NCBI GenBank assembly: GCA_023399355.1
Contig: JAEWQC010000079.1
Coordinates: 1 to 64,000, forward strand
Reading direction: 5' to 3'
Source of the DNA: Bacillota bacterium
GTDB lineage: Bacteria; Bacillota; Clostridia; Acetivibrionales; DTU013
Length of the DNA stretch: 64,000 nt
The notes under the pieces are model-generated. The model made no database searches and was not told where the DNA came from. It saw nothing but the letters and a program-made list of their open reading frames with translations. Shown piece after piece: positions 9,383 to 18,478 of the stretch (the first letter of the stretch is position 1; each line of letters opens with the position of its first letter). A program made the translations under genes and the position numbers.

Positions 9383-9757
9383 ATGCTTGAAGAAATGATG
9401 CTGGGAAAAAAGGTATGGGCTGTTGTCGGAGCAAACGAAGATCCCGGCAAATATGGGAACATGATATACAGAAAGCTTTTGTCCAGGGGGTATGAAGTCT
9501 ACCCGGTCAATCCCAACTATGAGAACCTGGAAGGTCACAAATGTTATGGAGACCTGTCTTCCCTTCCTGTCAAACCCGATGTAATTGATATGGTGGTATC
9601 GCCCAAGAGAGGGAAACCGGTTATTGAGGAAGCGGCAAAGCTTGGAATTAAGAATATCTGGCTTCAGCCGGAAACTTATGACGAAGAACTGCTGAAACTG
9701 ATTGAGGACAAAGGGCTGACAGTTGTACAGGCCTGCGTTCTGGTGGCACTGAGGTAG
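9383..9757 (+). CDS. CoA-binding protein (YccU-like, CoA_binding_2)
   Basis: 124 aa Rossmann-fold protein. WAVVGANEDPGKYGNMI is the nucleotide-binding loop, followed by YEVYPVNPNYENLEG, DMVVSPKRG and GIKNIWLQPET, the pattern of the stand-alone CoA-binding domain related to succinyl-CoA synthetase alpha. RBS AAGGAGTG precedes the ATG. Cellular role unknown; binding of CoA is inferred from the family. Confidence 0.85.
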   Translation: MLEEMMLGKKVWAVVGANEDPGKYGNMIYRKLLSRGYEVYPVNPNYENLEGHKCYGDLSSLPVKPDVIDMVVSPKRGKPVIEEAAKLGIKNIWLQPETYDEELLKLIEDKGLTVVQACVLVALR

Positions 9758-9922
9758 ACTTGTTGATACCATTCTGATTGTAAATGAGATTCTATACTAT
9801 AAAGAATGGAATTTAGAACCCATTAAAATGCAAAAATGGTAATAATACAACCCTTTTTTGTTGAAATATGTAAATAAGTGTAGTACACTAAATAATATAA
9901 AATACTTTAAGGGAGGGTTTTT

Positions 9923-10288
9923 ATGTACAGGATGGAAGTAAATACTGCTAACAAGACATTCTACATTTTTGCCGAGGGATTCTTTACCATGGAAGAAGGA
10001 CAAAAATACGCAGGTGAATATCAAACGAAAGTAAGCTCGTTTAAACCAGAAGAGTATAACCTTATTGTTGACGCGAAGGGGGTAAAACCTTCGAGTCCCG
10101 AAGTTGCCGAAGCATTGCAGTCAGTTATGGGTTTGTACATTAATGTTCCTTTCAAAAAAAGATTTATGGTTAAGCTTGAATCTTCAATAGCGCAGGGTCA
10201 AGTACAAAGGCTTGGCAAATCTCTGCCCGGATTCGATCTTATAGAATTTGTAGACACGTCGGATGAGGCTCTTAGAAAGATTAAATAA
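9923..10288 (+). CDS. Small STAS/SpoIIAA-like protein of unknown function
   Basis: 121 aa, no membrane segment or signal peptide. The pattern of alternating strands and helices (FYIFAEGFFTMEEGQKYAGEY, then YNLIVDAKGVKP) resembles STAS-like folds that act as anti-sigma antagonists or lipid-binding modules, but no phosphorylatable Ser motif is evident. RBS AAGGGAGGG is strong. It ends ten bases before a strong bidirectional terminator, with a KAS III-like gene converging from the other side. Confidence 0.6.
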   Translation: MYRMEVNTANKTFYIFAEGFFTMEEGQKYAGEYQTKVSSFKPEEYNLIVDAKGVKPSSPEVAEALQSVMGLYINVPFKKRFMVKLESSIAQGQVQRLGKSLPGFDLIEFVDTSDEALRKIK

Positions 10289-10292
10289 GGAC

Positions 10293-10332
10293 AATCTCTC
10301 CATAGGATATCATTCTATGGAGAGATTTTTTT
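10293..10332. terminator. Bidirectional Rho-independent terminator
   Basis: AATCTCTCCATAG (10293-10305) pairs perfectly with CTATGGAGAGATT (10315-10327), followed by a T run to 10332. It sits between two convergent genes. Confidence 0.9.
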
Positions 10333-10333
10333 T

Positions 10334-11335
10334 CTAGGACTTATACAATATGGAACAGATATTATAGCCTGCTCCTACTGAACAAAATACGACATAGTCT
10401 CCCTTATTAATTTTGTTATTCTCCAATGCATCATGAAATGCTAAAATTGGACTGGTTACACCGGTATATCCATATTTGTCTCCTACATATGAGTGCATGT
10501 TCTTTTCCAATCCGAGCATTTCCAGGGCCAATTCCGCGTCAGGCCTGGAGAATTGCGAGAACATGAAATTTTTAATTTCAGAAATATTGATACGATTCTT
10601 TTCTAGCAGAGTATGAATCAATTTGCACCATTCTTTGGCTATGAAGCTAGTATCAAAGGGTTCCAGCCTGAATTTCTTATCTTCGATATTAACGGTGGGA
10701 TCATACATCTTTGTAAAACCTGCTTTTGGCATGACGAATTTATCTTTGACACAAGGATCTGTTTGAAAGTTGGAATCTATGAATCCGAACTTTTCAGGAG
10801 CTTCAATTCGTTCAAGTACCAGTGCGGCTCCTGAATCGGCAAAATTTGAATAGACAACAGGGTCAATCTGGCTTGATATCAGACTTGCAAACATACTTCC
10901 AACAACAAGAGCCTTTTTTATCCGTTCATCACTCAACATGATCCTGCTGGCAACATTTATTGCAGTAAGCATGCCAATACAATTTGAATTAATATCGAAA
11001 ACCAGGTGCGCATTTTTCGCTTCTAATTCTCCGTTAAGGAGTAGTGCATTTGAAGGACATAAAAATTCAGGGGTATCCGTAGCAAATATTATCATATCAA
11101 TATCTTCAGAAGCAAGGTGTGCATTTGCCAGTGCCTTTTTTGCTGCTGCAGCTCCCATTGTTATGACATTTTCATTTTTTTTATCAGCAAAATACCTTTT
11201 TTCTCGCCCAAGAGTGTTCATTAAGCCTTCGACTTGAATATCCATTTTTTTGAAATGATCTATAAAAAATGCATTATCTATTTCATTTGACGGATGATAG
11301 GTCCCTATTCCTGAAAAAACAATGTTCTGATACAT
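10334..11335 (-). CDS. 3-oxoacyl-ACP synthase III-like protein with altered catalytic triad
   Basis: 333 aa thiolase-fold protein of the FabH type. The nucleophile Cys is kept (DINSNCIGML, Cys119). The His expected in a (H)QAN-type motif is replaced (FMFSQFSRPD) and the Asn region reads KYGYTGVTSP where GNTSAAS is usual, so the decarboxylating His-Asn pair of FabH seems missing. The protein may therefore do Cys-based acyl transfer or a different condensation rather than fatty acid initiation. Single gene with no fatty-acid neighbours, bounded by a terminator downstream. Confidence 0.75.
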   Translation of the reverse strand: MYQNIVFSGIGTYHPSNEIDNAFFIDHFKKMDIQVEGLMNTLGREKRYFADKKNENVITMGAAAAKKALANAHLASEDIDMIIFATDTPEFLCPSNALLLNGELEAKNAHLVFDINSNCIGMLTAINVASRIMLSDERIKKALVVGSMFASLISSQIDPVVYSNFADSGAALVLERIEAPEKFGFIDSNFQTDPCVKDKFVMPKAGFTKMYDPTVNIEDKKFRLEPFDTSFIAKEWCKLIHTLLEKNRINISEIKNFMFSQFSRPDAELALEMLGLEKNMHSYVGDKYGYTGVTSPILAFHDALENNKINKGDYVVFCSVGAGYNICSILYKS

Positions 11336-11546
11336 ATAAAGCCCCCTTATCTATTTTGTGATTTCTATTGCATAAACAGATATTATAGCATAAGTGTAAT
11401 TAATACCCTATAAATATAAATAAAGGTACAATTTCAAATATTTATAAAATACTAATAGTTACATTATAGAATAAATGTAAAAATATATCAAGACAATTAT
11501 AGAAAATTTTATATTATTTTAATTAAAATTGAAAAAATACAAAGAA

Positions 11547-12548
11547 TTATGAGGCGACGGGGCGCATATCGGCAAATTCTATATTTGCAGCTTCGGAAAT
11601 CCTGCAGTAATAATCGTTCAGGCCGGATTCACCTGTTGAATCATTCACATGCATCAGGGGCAGATCAATAACGAACTCGCAGCCGCTGCCCTTTTCACTG
11701 ATTACATTAATATTACCCTTATGAAGGACGACAAAAGACTTCACTAGTGAAAGGCCAATCCCGCAGCCTTCATTTTCAAGTAAGGGGTCATTCCCGGCCT
11801 GTTTATACCTGCCGAAAACCTCCTCCTGCGTCTCAGCCGGGATGCCGACACCGGAATCCTTCACAGTGATGCGGATGCTGCTGTCTTCTGTCATATAAGA
11901 GGATACATCTATTGTTCCTCCAGGTTTAGTGAATTTTATAGAATTGGATAGCAGATTTAAAATGATACGCTCCATTTTCTCAATATCGACGGCAGTTTTA
12001 ATGGGTTCGGACGGTTTGGCATAACGAAGTTCAAGCTGCTTTTGTGAGGCGTAGGGCATGACCGACTGGACAATTTCTTCAAGCAGGGTACAAAGATCAC
12101 AGTTAACCGGTTTGAGATTCAGATATCCTGCTTCCATTTTCGTCAGGTCCAGCAGGTTGTTGGTCAGGCGAAGCAGCCTGTAACAATTGTGCCGTATGAT
12201 CCGGAAGTTCCTGTTTATCATGTCTTCTTCGTTCTGCCCGCCAAGTTTTCGTTCCATAAGTTGAATAGCTCCGAGAATCACACTCAGTGGCGTTTTAAGC
12301 TCATGTGTAATATTCGAGAAAAATTCGGTTCTTTTTTTATAATCTTCCAATGTGCCGTCATATAACGAGGAGAGGTTCACAACCTCTTTATTCAGATCTT
12401 CGATCCGGTTTTGCTGCTCAAGCATGCTTTTTTCTTTGTCAGCGCTTTCAAGCTTCTGCTTTCTGTGAACCATGTAAAGAAAAGCATTCGAAGCCAGTAG
12501 TGAAACAATGCACAAAACAGCAACAGCGAGCAAATACTTGTAATCCAT
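11547..12548 (-). CDS. Membrane sensor histidine kinase
   Basis: 333 aa. One N-terminal membrane helix (residues 5-26), a coiled-coil linker (about 30-70), the HisKA box FFSNITHELKTPLS with phospho-accepting His82, then HATPase motifs NLLSNSIKFT (N), DSGVGIP (G1) and GCGIGLSLVK (G2). There is no extracellular sensor domain, so the signal is probably perceived in or near the membrane. It has no adjacent response regulator. The last ~35 residues form an extra tail beyond the kinase core. Confidence 0.88.
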   Translation of the reverse strand: MDYKYLLAVAVLCIVSLLASNAFLYMVHRKQKLESADKEKSMLEQQNRIEDLNKEVVNLSSLYDGTLEDYKKRTEFFSNITHELKTPLSVILGAIQLMERKLGGQNEEDMINRNFRIIRHNCYRLLRLTNNLLDLTKMEAGYLNLKPVNCDLCTLLEEIVQSVMPYASQKQLELRYAKPSEPIKTAVDIEKMERIILNLLSNSIKFTKPGGTIDVSSYMTEDSSIRITVKDSGVGIPAETQEEVFGRYKQAGNDPLLENEGCGIGLSLVKSFVVLHKGNINVISEKGSGCEFVIDLPLMHVNDSTGESGLNDYYCRISEAANIEFADMRPVAS

Positions 12549-12726
12549 TGAAAGCCCACCCTTTATCTTTTAGCAAGTATGTGTTATCATATATTTGCGG
12601 GTTTTACAGCAACCTAAATAAATATAAAATTTACATCATTTACCAATTAAATATTACAAAAATATTAAAATAATGTAAATATATTTTCCGCAGACAGGAA
12701 ATAAGTTTGTAACTGGAGGTATACAT

Positions 12727-13458
12727 ATGTCAGGCCATTCAAAATGGGCGAATATTAAAATTAAAAAAGGCAAATCGGATGCACAACGCGGAAAGGCCTT
12801 CACCAAGCTTGGCAGGGAACTGGCAATTGCCGTTAAGGCCGGAGGTGGCAATCCCGATGCAAATTCGAGGCTGAAGGACGTTATTGCCAAAGCTAAAGCA
12901 GCGAACATGCCAAATGACAATATCATGAGGAGTATCAAGAAGGCTTCAGGCGATGGCGATGGTGCGGTTTATGAAGAAATCACCTATGAAGGATACGGCC
13001 CGGGCGGAGTTGCCGTCATTATCGACGCAGCAACGGATAACCGCAACAGGACTGCCGGAGATATACGGCACTACTTTGACAAGTTCGGCGGCAATCTGGG
13101 ACAGAGCGGCAGTGTAGCGTTCCTGTTCAATAAAAAAGGACTTATGCTGATTGAAAAAGACGGAAAGATTTCTGAAGATGACCTGATGATGGAAGCTCTT
13201 GATGCCGGTGCCGAAGATTTTACCTCCGAAGAGGATTATTTTGAAATCACTACCGACCCCAATGATTTCTCCAAGGTCAGAGAAGCACTGGAGAAAAAGG
13301 GTTATGAGTTCCTGGAAGCCGATGTTGAAATGATCCCCACGATGACGACCAAGCTCGCCGACGCCAAACAAATCGAGTTCATGGACAAGCTCATCGAAAA
13401 CCTCGAGGACATGGACGACGTCCAGAGCGTCTGGCACAACTGGGAGCAGGAAGAGTAG
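12727..13458 (+). CDS. yebC: YebC/PmpR-TACO1 family protein
   Basis: 243 aa, full length. Starts MSGHSKWANIKIKK, the family signature, followed by KLGRELAIAVKAGG and YEGYGPGGVAVI. Historically called a DNA-binding regulator; TACO1/YebC members are now linked to translation of proline-rich stretches. RBS CTGGAGG lies before the ATG. Highly conserved housekeeping gene. Confidence 0.95.
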   Translation: MSGHSKWANIKIKKGKSDAQRGKAFTKLGRELAIAVKAGGGNPDANSRLKDVIAKAKAANMPNDNIMRSIKKASGDGDGAVYEEITYEGYGPGGVAVIIDAATDNRNRTAGDIRHYFDKFGGNLGQSGSVAFLFNKKGLMLIEKDGKISEDDLMMEALDAGAEDFTSEEDYFEITTDPNDFSKVREALEKKGYEFLEADVEMIPTMTTKLADAKQIEFMDKLIENLEDMDDVQSVWHNWEQEE

Positions 13459-13749
13459 GGCAGGAAGAGTAGGAGTATTTCGTGTGATAAGGATAAAAGC
13501 GTTTTAAACAGGATACTTCCATTAATCGATTAAATAGCATTTGACGAGCGTGAGATACTCGAAAACGTTCTTTCAGATCTGGAATCCTCTGATAAAAGTG
13601 CGTTCTGATAAGTTTAGGGCAATCAGGCCGGGTTTGCTCAACAAATTTATTTATGTCTACCATAATTTGTAGATGTAATGGTATACTATATATATACTGC
13701 TTATTTGCCGAGGATCAAGCGCATACTGATTATGGGGGGTGTTTGTACT

Positions 13750-15864
13750 ATGAAGAAGCTCTCGCTAAGGAGCCTTGTAAATCTAACGCTATTGGTACTT
13801 ATCGTTTTACCAGTCACGATTACCTTCATTCTATACCTGACAAATCCATCACATTCTTTACTGACAGTTAAGGTTGCATTAGCAGCAACACTGGTGCTGG
13901 CAGTTCTAGCTTTCATTATTCAGAACTTATTGTTGGGTGGTTTTCTGAAGGGTGTAAAAAAAATTATTGGCAAGTTGACCAGGGTTGAACAGGGCAATTT
14001 GACTGTAGATGCAGAAAAAGGCGGTATAGGGAGAGAGTCAGGTGAACTTGCAGATATTACTGCGAAGTTAACCAAAGGATTCAATGAAATGGTTTCTGAG
14101 ATGTATTCTTCGTCTACTGAATTCAAACATCTGATCAGTACGGTATCTGATACATTTAAGGAGTCGGCGAAAAATTCGCAGGATATATCCAAATCAACGG
14201 AGGCTGTAACAGAAGGCGCAGTCAAGCAGGCAGAGGATTCGGAAATATGTTATAAATTGTCTACGGAATTGGTCGGACAGGTTAAAGCTGTTTCCGAGGC
14301 GACGGATTTGATGTCAGCTAAGGCCGAGCTTGTGAAAAATATGACCGATTCCGGTAAAGGCAGTATTTTCGAGTTGCTTGAAAAAAGCAAGCTTTCGGAG
14401 ACAAATATTGCTGAAATCAATAAGAGTATAGAGGGCTTGAGTACGATGGCCCTAAGCATATCCAACATAACCGAGATGATCACTGCCATAGCCAATCAGA
14501 CAAACCTTCTTTCATTAAATGCATCCATAGAGGCGGCAAAGGCGGGTGAAGCCGGAAAGGGCTTTGCTGTGGTAGCGGATGAAATTAAAAAACTGGCGGA
14601 GAAGAGCCTGGGTTCAGCCCGCAGTATTGTCAAGACAATCGCCGGCGTACAGGATCAGGTCAACAATACAACCGGGAAGATAAATGCCATCACACAAGCG
14701 ATTATGTATCAGGTTGAGGCTGTGAATAAAACCAATGATGCTTTTAATGGGATAGCTGAAGCCTCGGAAGAATTATTCTCCCAGTTGAATGCCGTTAAAA
14801 AAGGTATAAACCGGTTGGATAACTTCAAATCCAGTCTGGCAGGCTCGATCGAAGATATATCAGCTGTGGCGGCTGAAACAGCGGCTTCTTCAGAGGAGAT
14901 CACCTCGTTGATGTATTCTCAGAACAATTCCGCAGATGTACTGGTAGATCTGTCGGCAGATTTGAAAAGCCTGGTTGAGGATCTGGATGATAGATTGAAA
15001 AAATATGTGTTCAGTAGAGTTGAAAAAGTGAAAAAGACTTTTGCTGTCATCACAGTTCTGGATATCCCTTTCTTTGAAGATACTTTCAAAGGAGCTGAGA
15101 GGATTGGAAAGAAGCTCGGCGTGGATATTATCCGAGTGGCGCCCAAGGATTGGGGAAAGGAAATACAGACCCAGTTGATTGAGGAATATACCCAAAAGGG
15201 AGTGGATGGGATAGCGCTGGGACCCATAGATGCGCCTGAAGTGAGAGAGGCTGTCAAGAAGGCGATCAGCAAAGGAATAAAGGTTGTAACTTTTGACAAC
15301 GATTTGCCTGATAGCGGTATTAGCGAATTTATCGGTACGGATAATTTTTCTGCCGGTGTAAGCATTGGAGAGTCTACAGTTAAATACCTGAATGGAAAGG
15401 GAAAGGTTATTCTTTCTGCAGCAACGGACATTAATGAAAATATGATAGCCCGTATCAATGGCTTTAAGAAAGAGATCGGTAAATACCCTGAGATAAAAAT
15501 TGTCGGTTATGAAGCAAACATGGTGACCACGGATGAGAGAGCGGAGGCAATCAAAAAAATGCTGAAGGAGCACAGTGATGTGAACTGTATCGTCTACCTG
15601 GACTATCAGGGCGCGGAAACCATGGAGAAGCTGATAAAGCAGGTTGCGTTCAATGCAAAGATTATAGGTTTCGACAAGACGGATGAGGCTATGAGAATGT
15701 TGAAATCAGGAAAGGCGAATTCAGTTATTGTACAAAGGCCTGAAATCTGGGGAGAACTGGCAGTCAGGAGACTGCACGACCTTACAATGGGTAAGCCGAT
15801 ACCCTCTTTTGAAGATGCAGGAACCTTTGAAATCAATAGAAGAAATGTCTCGATGTATATTTAG
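13750..15864 (+). CDS. Methyl-accepting chemotaxis protein with C-terminal periplasmic-binding-protein-like domain
   Basis: 704 aa from the ATG at 13750, chosen for the GGGGGTG RBS and because it starts just before the first membrane helix. Two helices lie at about 10-31 and 40-60 with only a short loop between, so there is no extracellular sensor. HAMP-like and coiled-coil segments follow, with the hairpin tip IANQTNLLSLNASIEAAKAG at about 250-270. From about residue 428 the protein continues as a sugar-binding type 1 periplasmic fold (VLDIPFFEDTFKGAE, VTFDNDLPDSGI, IGTDNFSAGVSIGE, IIGFDKTDEAM) as in RbsB/LacI. Topology puts this domain in the cytoplasm. It may sense an intracellular sugar and control the receptor. 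Confidence 0.9.
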   Translation: MKKLSLRSLVNLTLLVLIVLPVTITFILYLTNPSHSLLTVKVALAATLVLAVLAFIIQNLLLGGFLKGVKKIIGKLTRVEQGNLTVDAEKGGIGRESGELADITAKLTKGFNEMVSEMYSSSTEFKHLISTVSDTFKESAKNSQDISKSTEAVTEGAVKQAEDSEICYKLSTELVGQVKAVSEATDLMSAKAELVKNMTDSGKGSIFELLEKSKLSETNIAEINKSIEGLSTMALSISNITEMITAIANQTNLLSLNASIEAAKAGEAGKGFAVVADEIKKLAEKSLGSARSIVKTIAGVQDQVNNTTGKINAITQAIMYQVEAVNKTNDAFNGIAEASEELFSQLNAVKKGINRLDNFKSSLAGSIEDISAVAAETAASSEEITSLMYSQNNSADVLVDLSADLKSLVEDLDDRLKKYVFSRVEKVKKTFAVITVLDIPFFEDTFKGAERIGKKLGVDIIRVAPKDWGKEIQTQLIEEYTQKGVDGIALGPIDAPEVREAVKKAISKGIKVVTFDNDLPDSGISEFIGTDNFSAGVSIGESTVKYLNGKGKVILSAATDINENMIARINGFKKEIGKYPEIKIVGYEANMVTTDERAEAIKKMLKEHSDVNCIVYLDYQGAETMEKLIKQVAFNAKIIGFDKTDEAMRMLKSGKANSVIVQRPEIWGELAVRRLHDLTMGKPIPSFEDAGTFEINRRNVSMYI

Positions 15865-15908
15865 GGCTTCCTTATTGGGCAAAATAGGGCATTTGCTGAA
15901 GAAGCTCT

Positions 15909-16199
15909 TTAATCCAATCCTTTTGATAAGGATTCCAGGTGGAGTCTGCGGCGAATATCCATGAACTTGTCGAGTTCCTGGATGTTCGCTATGTTATACT
16001 GACGGCAGCATTTTGTACAAACGGACCGGCTGCCCCCATAACCGGGATTTATACTGACAGCCCGGTGGATCCGGAAAAAGGGTCTGGGTTTGAGCCTTTT
16101 ACAACAGGAACACCGCGGCATGATATCGGGCAGGAACAGTGTAAACAGAACTAAAGCAGAAATTATTAAAAAAATCAGCCATTTATATGAAAAAAGCAT
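15909..16199 (-). CDS. Small membrane-anchored cysteine-rich protein
   Basis: 96 aa. One N-terminal hydrophobic helix (residues 5-24), then two Cys pairs (CSCCKR at about 30 and CTKCCRQY at about 60) spaced like a zinc ribbon. RBS GGGGGGAG stands six bases before the ATG, so it is likely expressed. Function unknown; it lies next to sporulation genes. Confidence 0.65.
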   Translation of the reverse strand: MLFSYKWLIFLIISALVLFTLFLPDIMPRCSCCKRLKPRPFFRIHRAVSINPGYGGSRSVCTKCCRQYNIANIQELDKFMDIRRRLHLESLSKGLD

Positions 16200-16266
16200 A
16201 AGAACTCCCCCCTAATAATGTTATTAAGCATGACCTTATTTTATGACAAGCGAGCATTTTAATATT

Positions 16267-16300
16267 TAAAAAGGGCTGCCGAATATCGACAGCCCTTTTA
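16267..16300 (-). terminator. Terminator of the SASP gene
   Basis: AAAAGGGCTG and CAGCCCTTTT flank an 11-base loop (16267-16300). On the minus strand it directly follows the SASP stop codon. Confidence 0.85.
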
Positions 16301-16328
16301 CTAGTAATTAGCAAAAACGTTCATTTTA

Positions 16329-16520
16329 TTACTTTTTCTCAAGCTGATACTGATTTCCCGTGTAGGATTCAAAAACCTTTTTAACGATATTTCCACCAAT
16401 TTTGCCTGCATCCCTTGATGCGAGGTCGCCATTATAGCCCTGCTTGAGGTTAACGCCTACCTGGCTGGCTATCTCATACTTCATATTGTCAAATGCGGTT
16501 TTATTCCTGTTGTTTGCCAT
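16329..16520 (-). CDS. Alpha/beta-type small acid-soluble spore protein
   Basis: 63 aa. Contains FDNMKYEIASQVGVNL, where the Glu-Ile pair is the germination-protease cleavage site, and the C-terminal block GGNIVKKVFESY, together with Gly-rich spacing typical of DNA-coating SASPs. These proteins saturate spore DNA and protect it. Strong AAGGAGGG-like RBS upstream and its own terminator downstream. Good evidence that the organism sporulates; expression is expected under sigma-G in the forespore. Confidence 0.93.
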   Translation of the reverse strand: MANNRNKTAFDNMKYEIASQVGVNLKQGYNGDLASRDAGKIGGNIVKKVFESYTGNQYQLEKK

Positions 16521-16623
16521 ATATAGTTCCCTCCTTGTTTTATTTTCGCTGGTTCGTTCCGCAGCGTATTCTTATGGTTTGCAAAAATCGTTCAATTTAT
16601 TACGGTAATTAGTGCTACTAAAG

Positions 16624-16857
16624 CTATTCTCTTGCATTGGCCGGATTTTCCCTGAATAGCAGCGAAATTGCATACAAGCCTGAAACGCCGACAAGTGCGA
16701 ATATAACTCTGCTATATACTGACATGGTGCCTCTGAATAAATTACCGCCGAATATGGCAGTTACAAGGTCATAACCGGCGATTCCGACAAGCAGCCAATT
16801 CAGCGCCCCAATAATCACGAGTACCAGCGCCAGCCTGTCCAACGGTGTCCTATTCAT
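16624..16857 (-). CDS. DUF378 family membrane protein
   Basis: 77 aa with two membrane helices (about 8-32 and 48-66). The block LDRLALVLVIIGALNWLLVG is the DUF378 (YuzA-like) signature. RBS AAGGAG precedes the ATG. Function unknown; common in spore-forming Firmicutes. Confidence 0.88.
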   Translation of the reverse strand: MNRTPLDRLALVLVIIGALNWLLVGIAGYDLVTAIFGGNLFRGTMSVYSRVIFALVGVSGLYAISLLFRENPANARE

Positions 16858-16892
16858 TGCAACAACTCCTTTTCTTTGTTTTAGTGATGTTA

Positions 16893-17081
16893 TTATTGCC
16901 GTTGCTCACATAATAATTCATTTTGCGATTTGCAATTATAACCATGTTTATTTTTGGAAGGTATTTCTTCAAAAAGTGCGCAATCGGTTTCGATAGATAA
17001 TGAATTGGAAAGTGCGTTTTCGAGGGTGCATACACCGTCTTGCTGATGAATGCATTTTGAGGAACAGTTAATAGTTGTCAT
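16893..17081 (-). CDS. Small cysteine-rich protein (DUF1540-like pattern)
   Basis: 62 aa. Residues 1-40 carry four regularly spaced cysteines (INCSSKCIHQQDGVCTL ... TDCALFEE), the pattern seen in small clostridial proteins of the DUF1540 kind. RBS AAGGAGGG lies before the ATG and supports translation. Possibly a small metal-binding or spore protein. It lies upstream of the DUF378 gene on the same strand. Confidence 0.6.
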   Translation of the reverse strand: MTTINCSSKCIHQQDGVCTLENALSNSLSIETDCALFEEIPSKNKHGYNCKSQNELLCEQRQ

Positions 17082-17140
17082 AAGGTTACCCTCCTTAAAT
17101 ATTATTATGTCAAAAAGTCATTAAAAAATACACATGATCA

Positions 17141-17174
17141 AAAAGTCGGAGACATAATGTCCCCGACCTTTTAT
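17141..17174. terminator. Terminator-like hairpin between divergent genes
   Basis: AAAGTCGGAGACA and TGTCCCCGACCTTTT form a stem (17141-17174) with T runs on both strands. It lies upstream of both the 17081 minus gene and the 17425 plus gene, so it may be an attenuator or an end of an unannotated transcript. Confidence 0.5.
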
Positions 17175-17424
17175 TTAAATAACCGGCATCAACCGCGGCA
17201 GACACCAGTTAGTATTGATTTCCGGGTGAGTGCAGGTGATTTTGCCGGGTTCCCTGTATATTATGTTGAACTTGACTTAATTGTGTATGCTTCAAATTCT
17301 TTTTGTTTGTAGTAAGGTCAGCCTGTTGACACACAAAACGGTACAGTATAAAGTGTTGGATAGTGTTGAGTAAAGCAGGAAAAACGTAATATCAGAATAG
17401 AAAGGATAGTGGGAGGTTATCTTC

Positions 17425-18180
17425 ATGGCATTTGTATCAAATCCAAATCTTCCTGAAAAAGCTGTCAGCCTGGCAGTTGTTGATGGACGGATAAGCAGTT
17501 GTACAGAAGAACGGCTGAATGCACTCGGAGTCAAAGTTCTGAAGCTGCAGCCCCATAGAGGACTTTATCCTGCCGTATCCTGCCACCCCGACATGCAACT
17601 GCACCATATTGGCGGCAAAACTATCGTATATGCGCCTGGAACGGATCAAGCCCTGCTGGACGCTCTTGCATCCTATGACTTTACACTGATTATGGGGGAC
17701 AGTATCCTGACACCGTCTTACCCCGTTGATATTGCCTATAATGTAGCGAGAGTCGGAAGGTGGTATTTCCATAATCTCAGGCATACCGACCCGGTAATCA
17801 GGGCAACTTTGGAAACAATGGGTATTGAACCTGTTCATGTAGAGCAGGGGTATTCGAAATGCTCGCTCCTGCCGGTCGCCAAGGAATCGATCATTACTAC
17901 TGATGCCGGTATCGCAAGGGCTGCAGAAAAAAAAGGATTTAATGTTTTGCTTGTTGACTATGAAAGGTCGATTTGCCTGCCCGGACTGGATCATGGATTC
18001 ATGGGTGGGGCGTCAGGTATGCTCGGACATTCACTTTGTGCATTGAACGGTAATTTGCGGAGCCTTGATTGTCTTGATGCTTTTTCATCATTCCTTTCAG
18101 CAAATAAAATAGAAATTGTCGAGCTTTCGGAGGAGCAAGTCGTTGATATCGGTTCCATCCTTCCATTGATGACCTATTGA
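17425..18180 (+). CDS. Conserved protein resembling the guanidino-group-modifying-enzyme fold (DUF6873-like)
   Basis: 251 aa. Motifs such as GYSKCSLLPV, SIITTDAGIARAA and HGFMGGASGMLG match my memory of clostridial DUF6873 proteins, assigned to the pentein (arginine deiminase-like) fold. A Cys in GYSKC and a His in DHGFMGG could be catalytic, but I cannot show this. RBS GGGAGG precedes the ATG. Function unknown. Confidence 0.55.
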   Translation: MAFVSNPNLPEKAVSLAVVDGRISSCTEERLNALGVKVLKLQPHRGLYPAVSCHPDMQLHHIGGKTIVYAPGTDQALLDALASYDFTLIMGDSILTPSYPVDIAYNVARVGRWYFHNLRHTDPVIRATLETMGIEPVHVEQGYSKCSLLPVAKESIITTDAGIARAAEKKGFNVLLVDYERSICLPGLDHGFMGGASGMLGHSLCALNGNLRSLDCLDAFSSFLSANKIEIVELSEEQVVDIGSILPLMTY

Positions 18181-18478
18181 CCATTCATTTCTTTCTTTGA
18201 CCATTCACAAGTATACTATTATTCGTATAGGACAGTATAAGTTATAAAGCCGAACTAGTAACTTACTTTATCTATCTACATATAATATATAAGATATTTT
18301 ATTGCCGAAGGTGTATTTTGTCATAAACAATATGCAACATATTTTAGCAGGTGACAGCTATGCTGAATAAGTAAAAAAAGGAAAAATTGTAAAATACGTG
18401 GGAATATTTGCATATGTCCCATGCTGCATACAACATTTTGCTAAGACATATACTAACACTTGAAGGGATGTGAAGTTG

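Noticed and set aside
14890..15573. 227-aa minus-strand frame
   Set aside because: Antisense to the chemoreceptor coding region; no RBS or family pattern.
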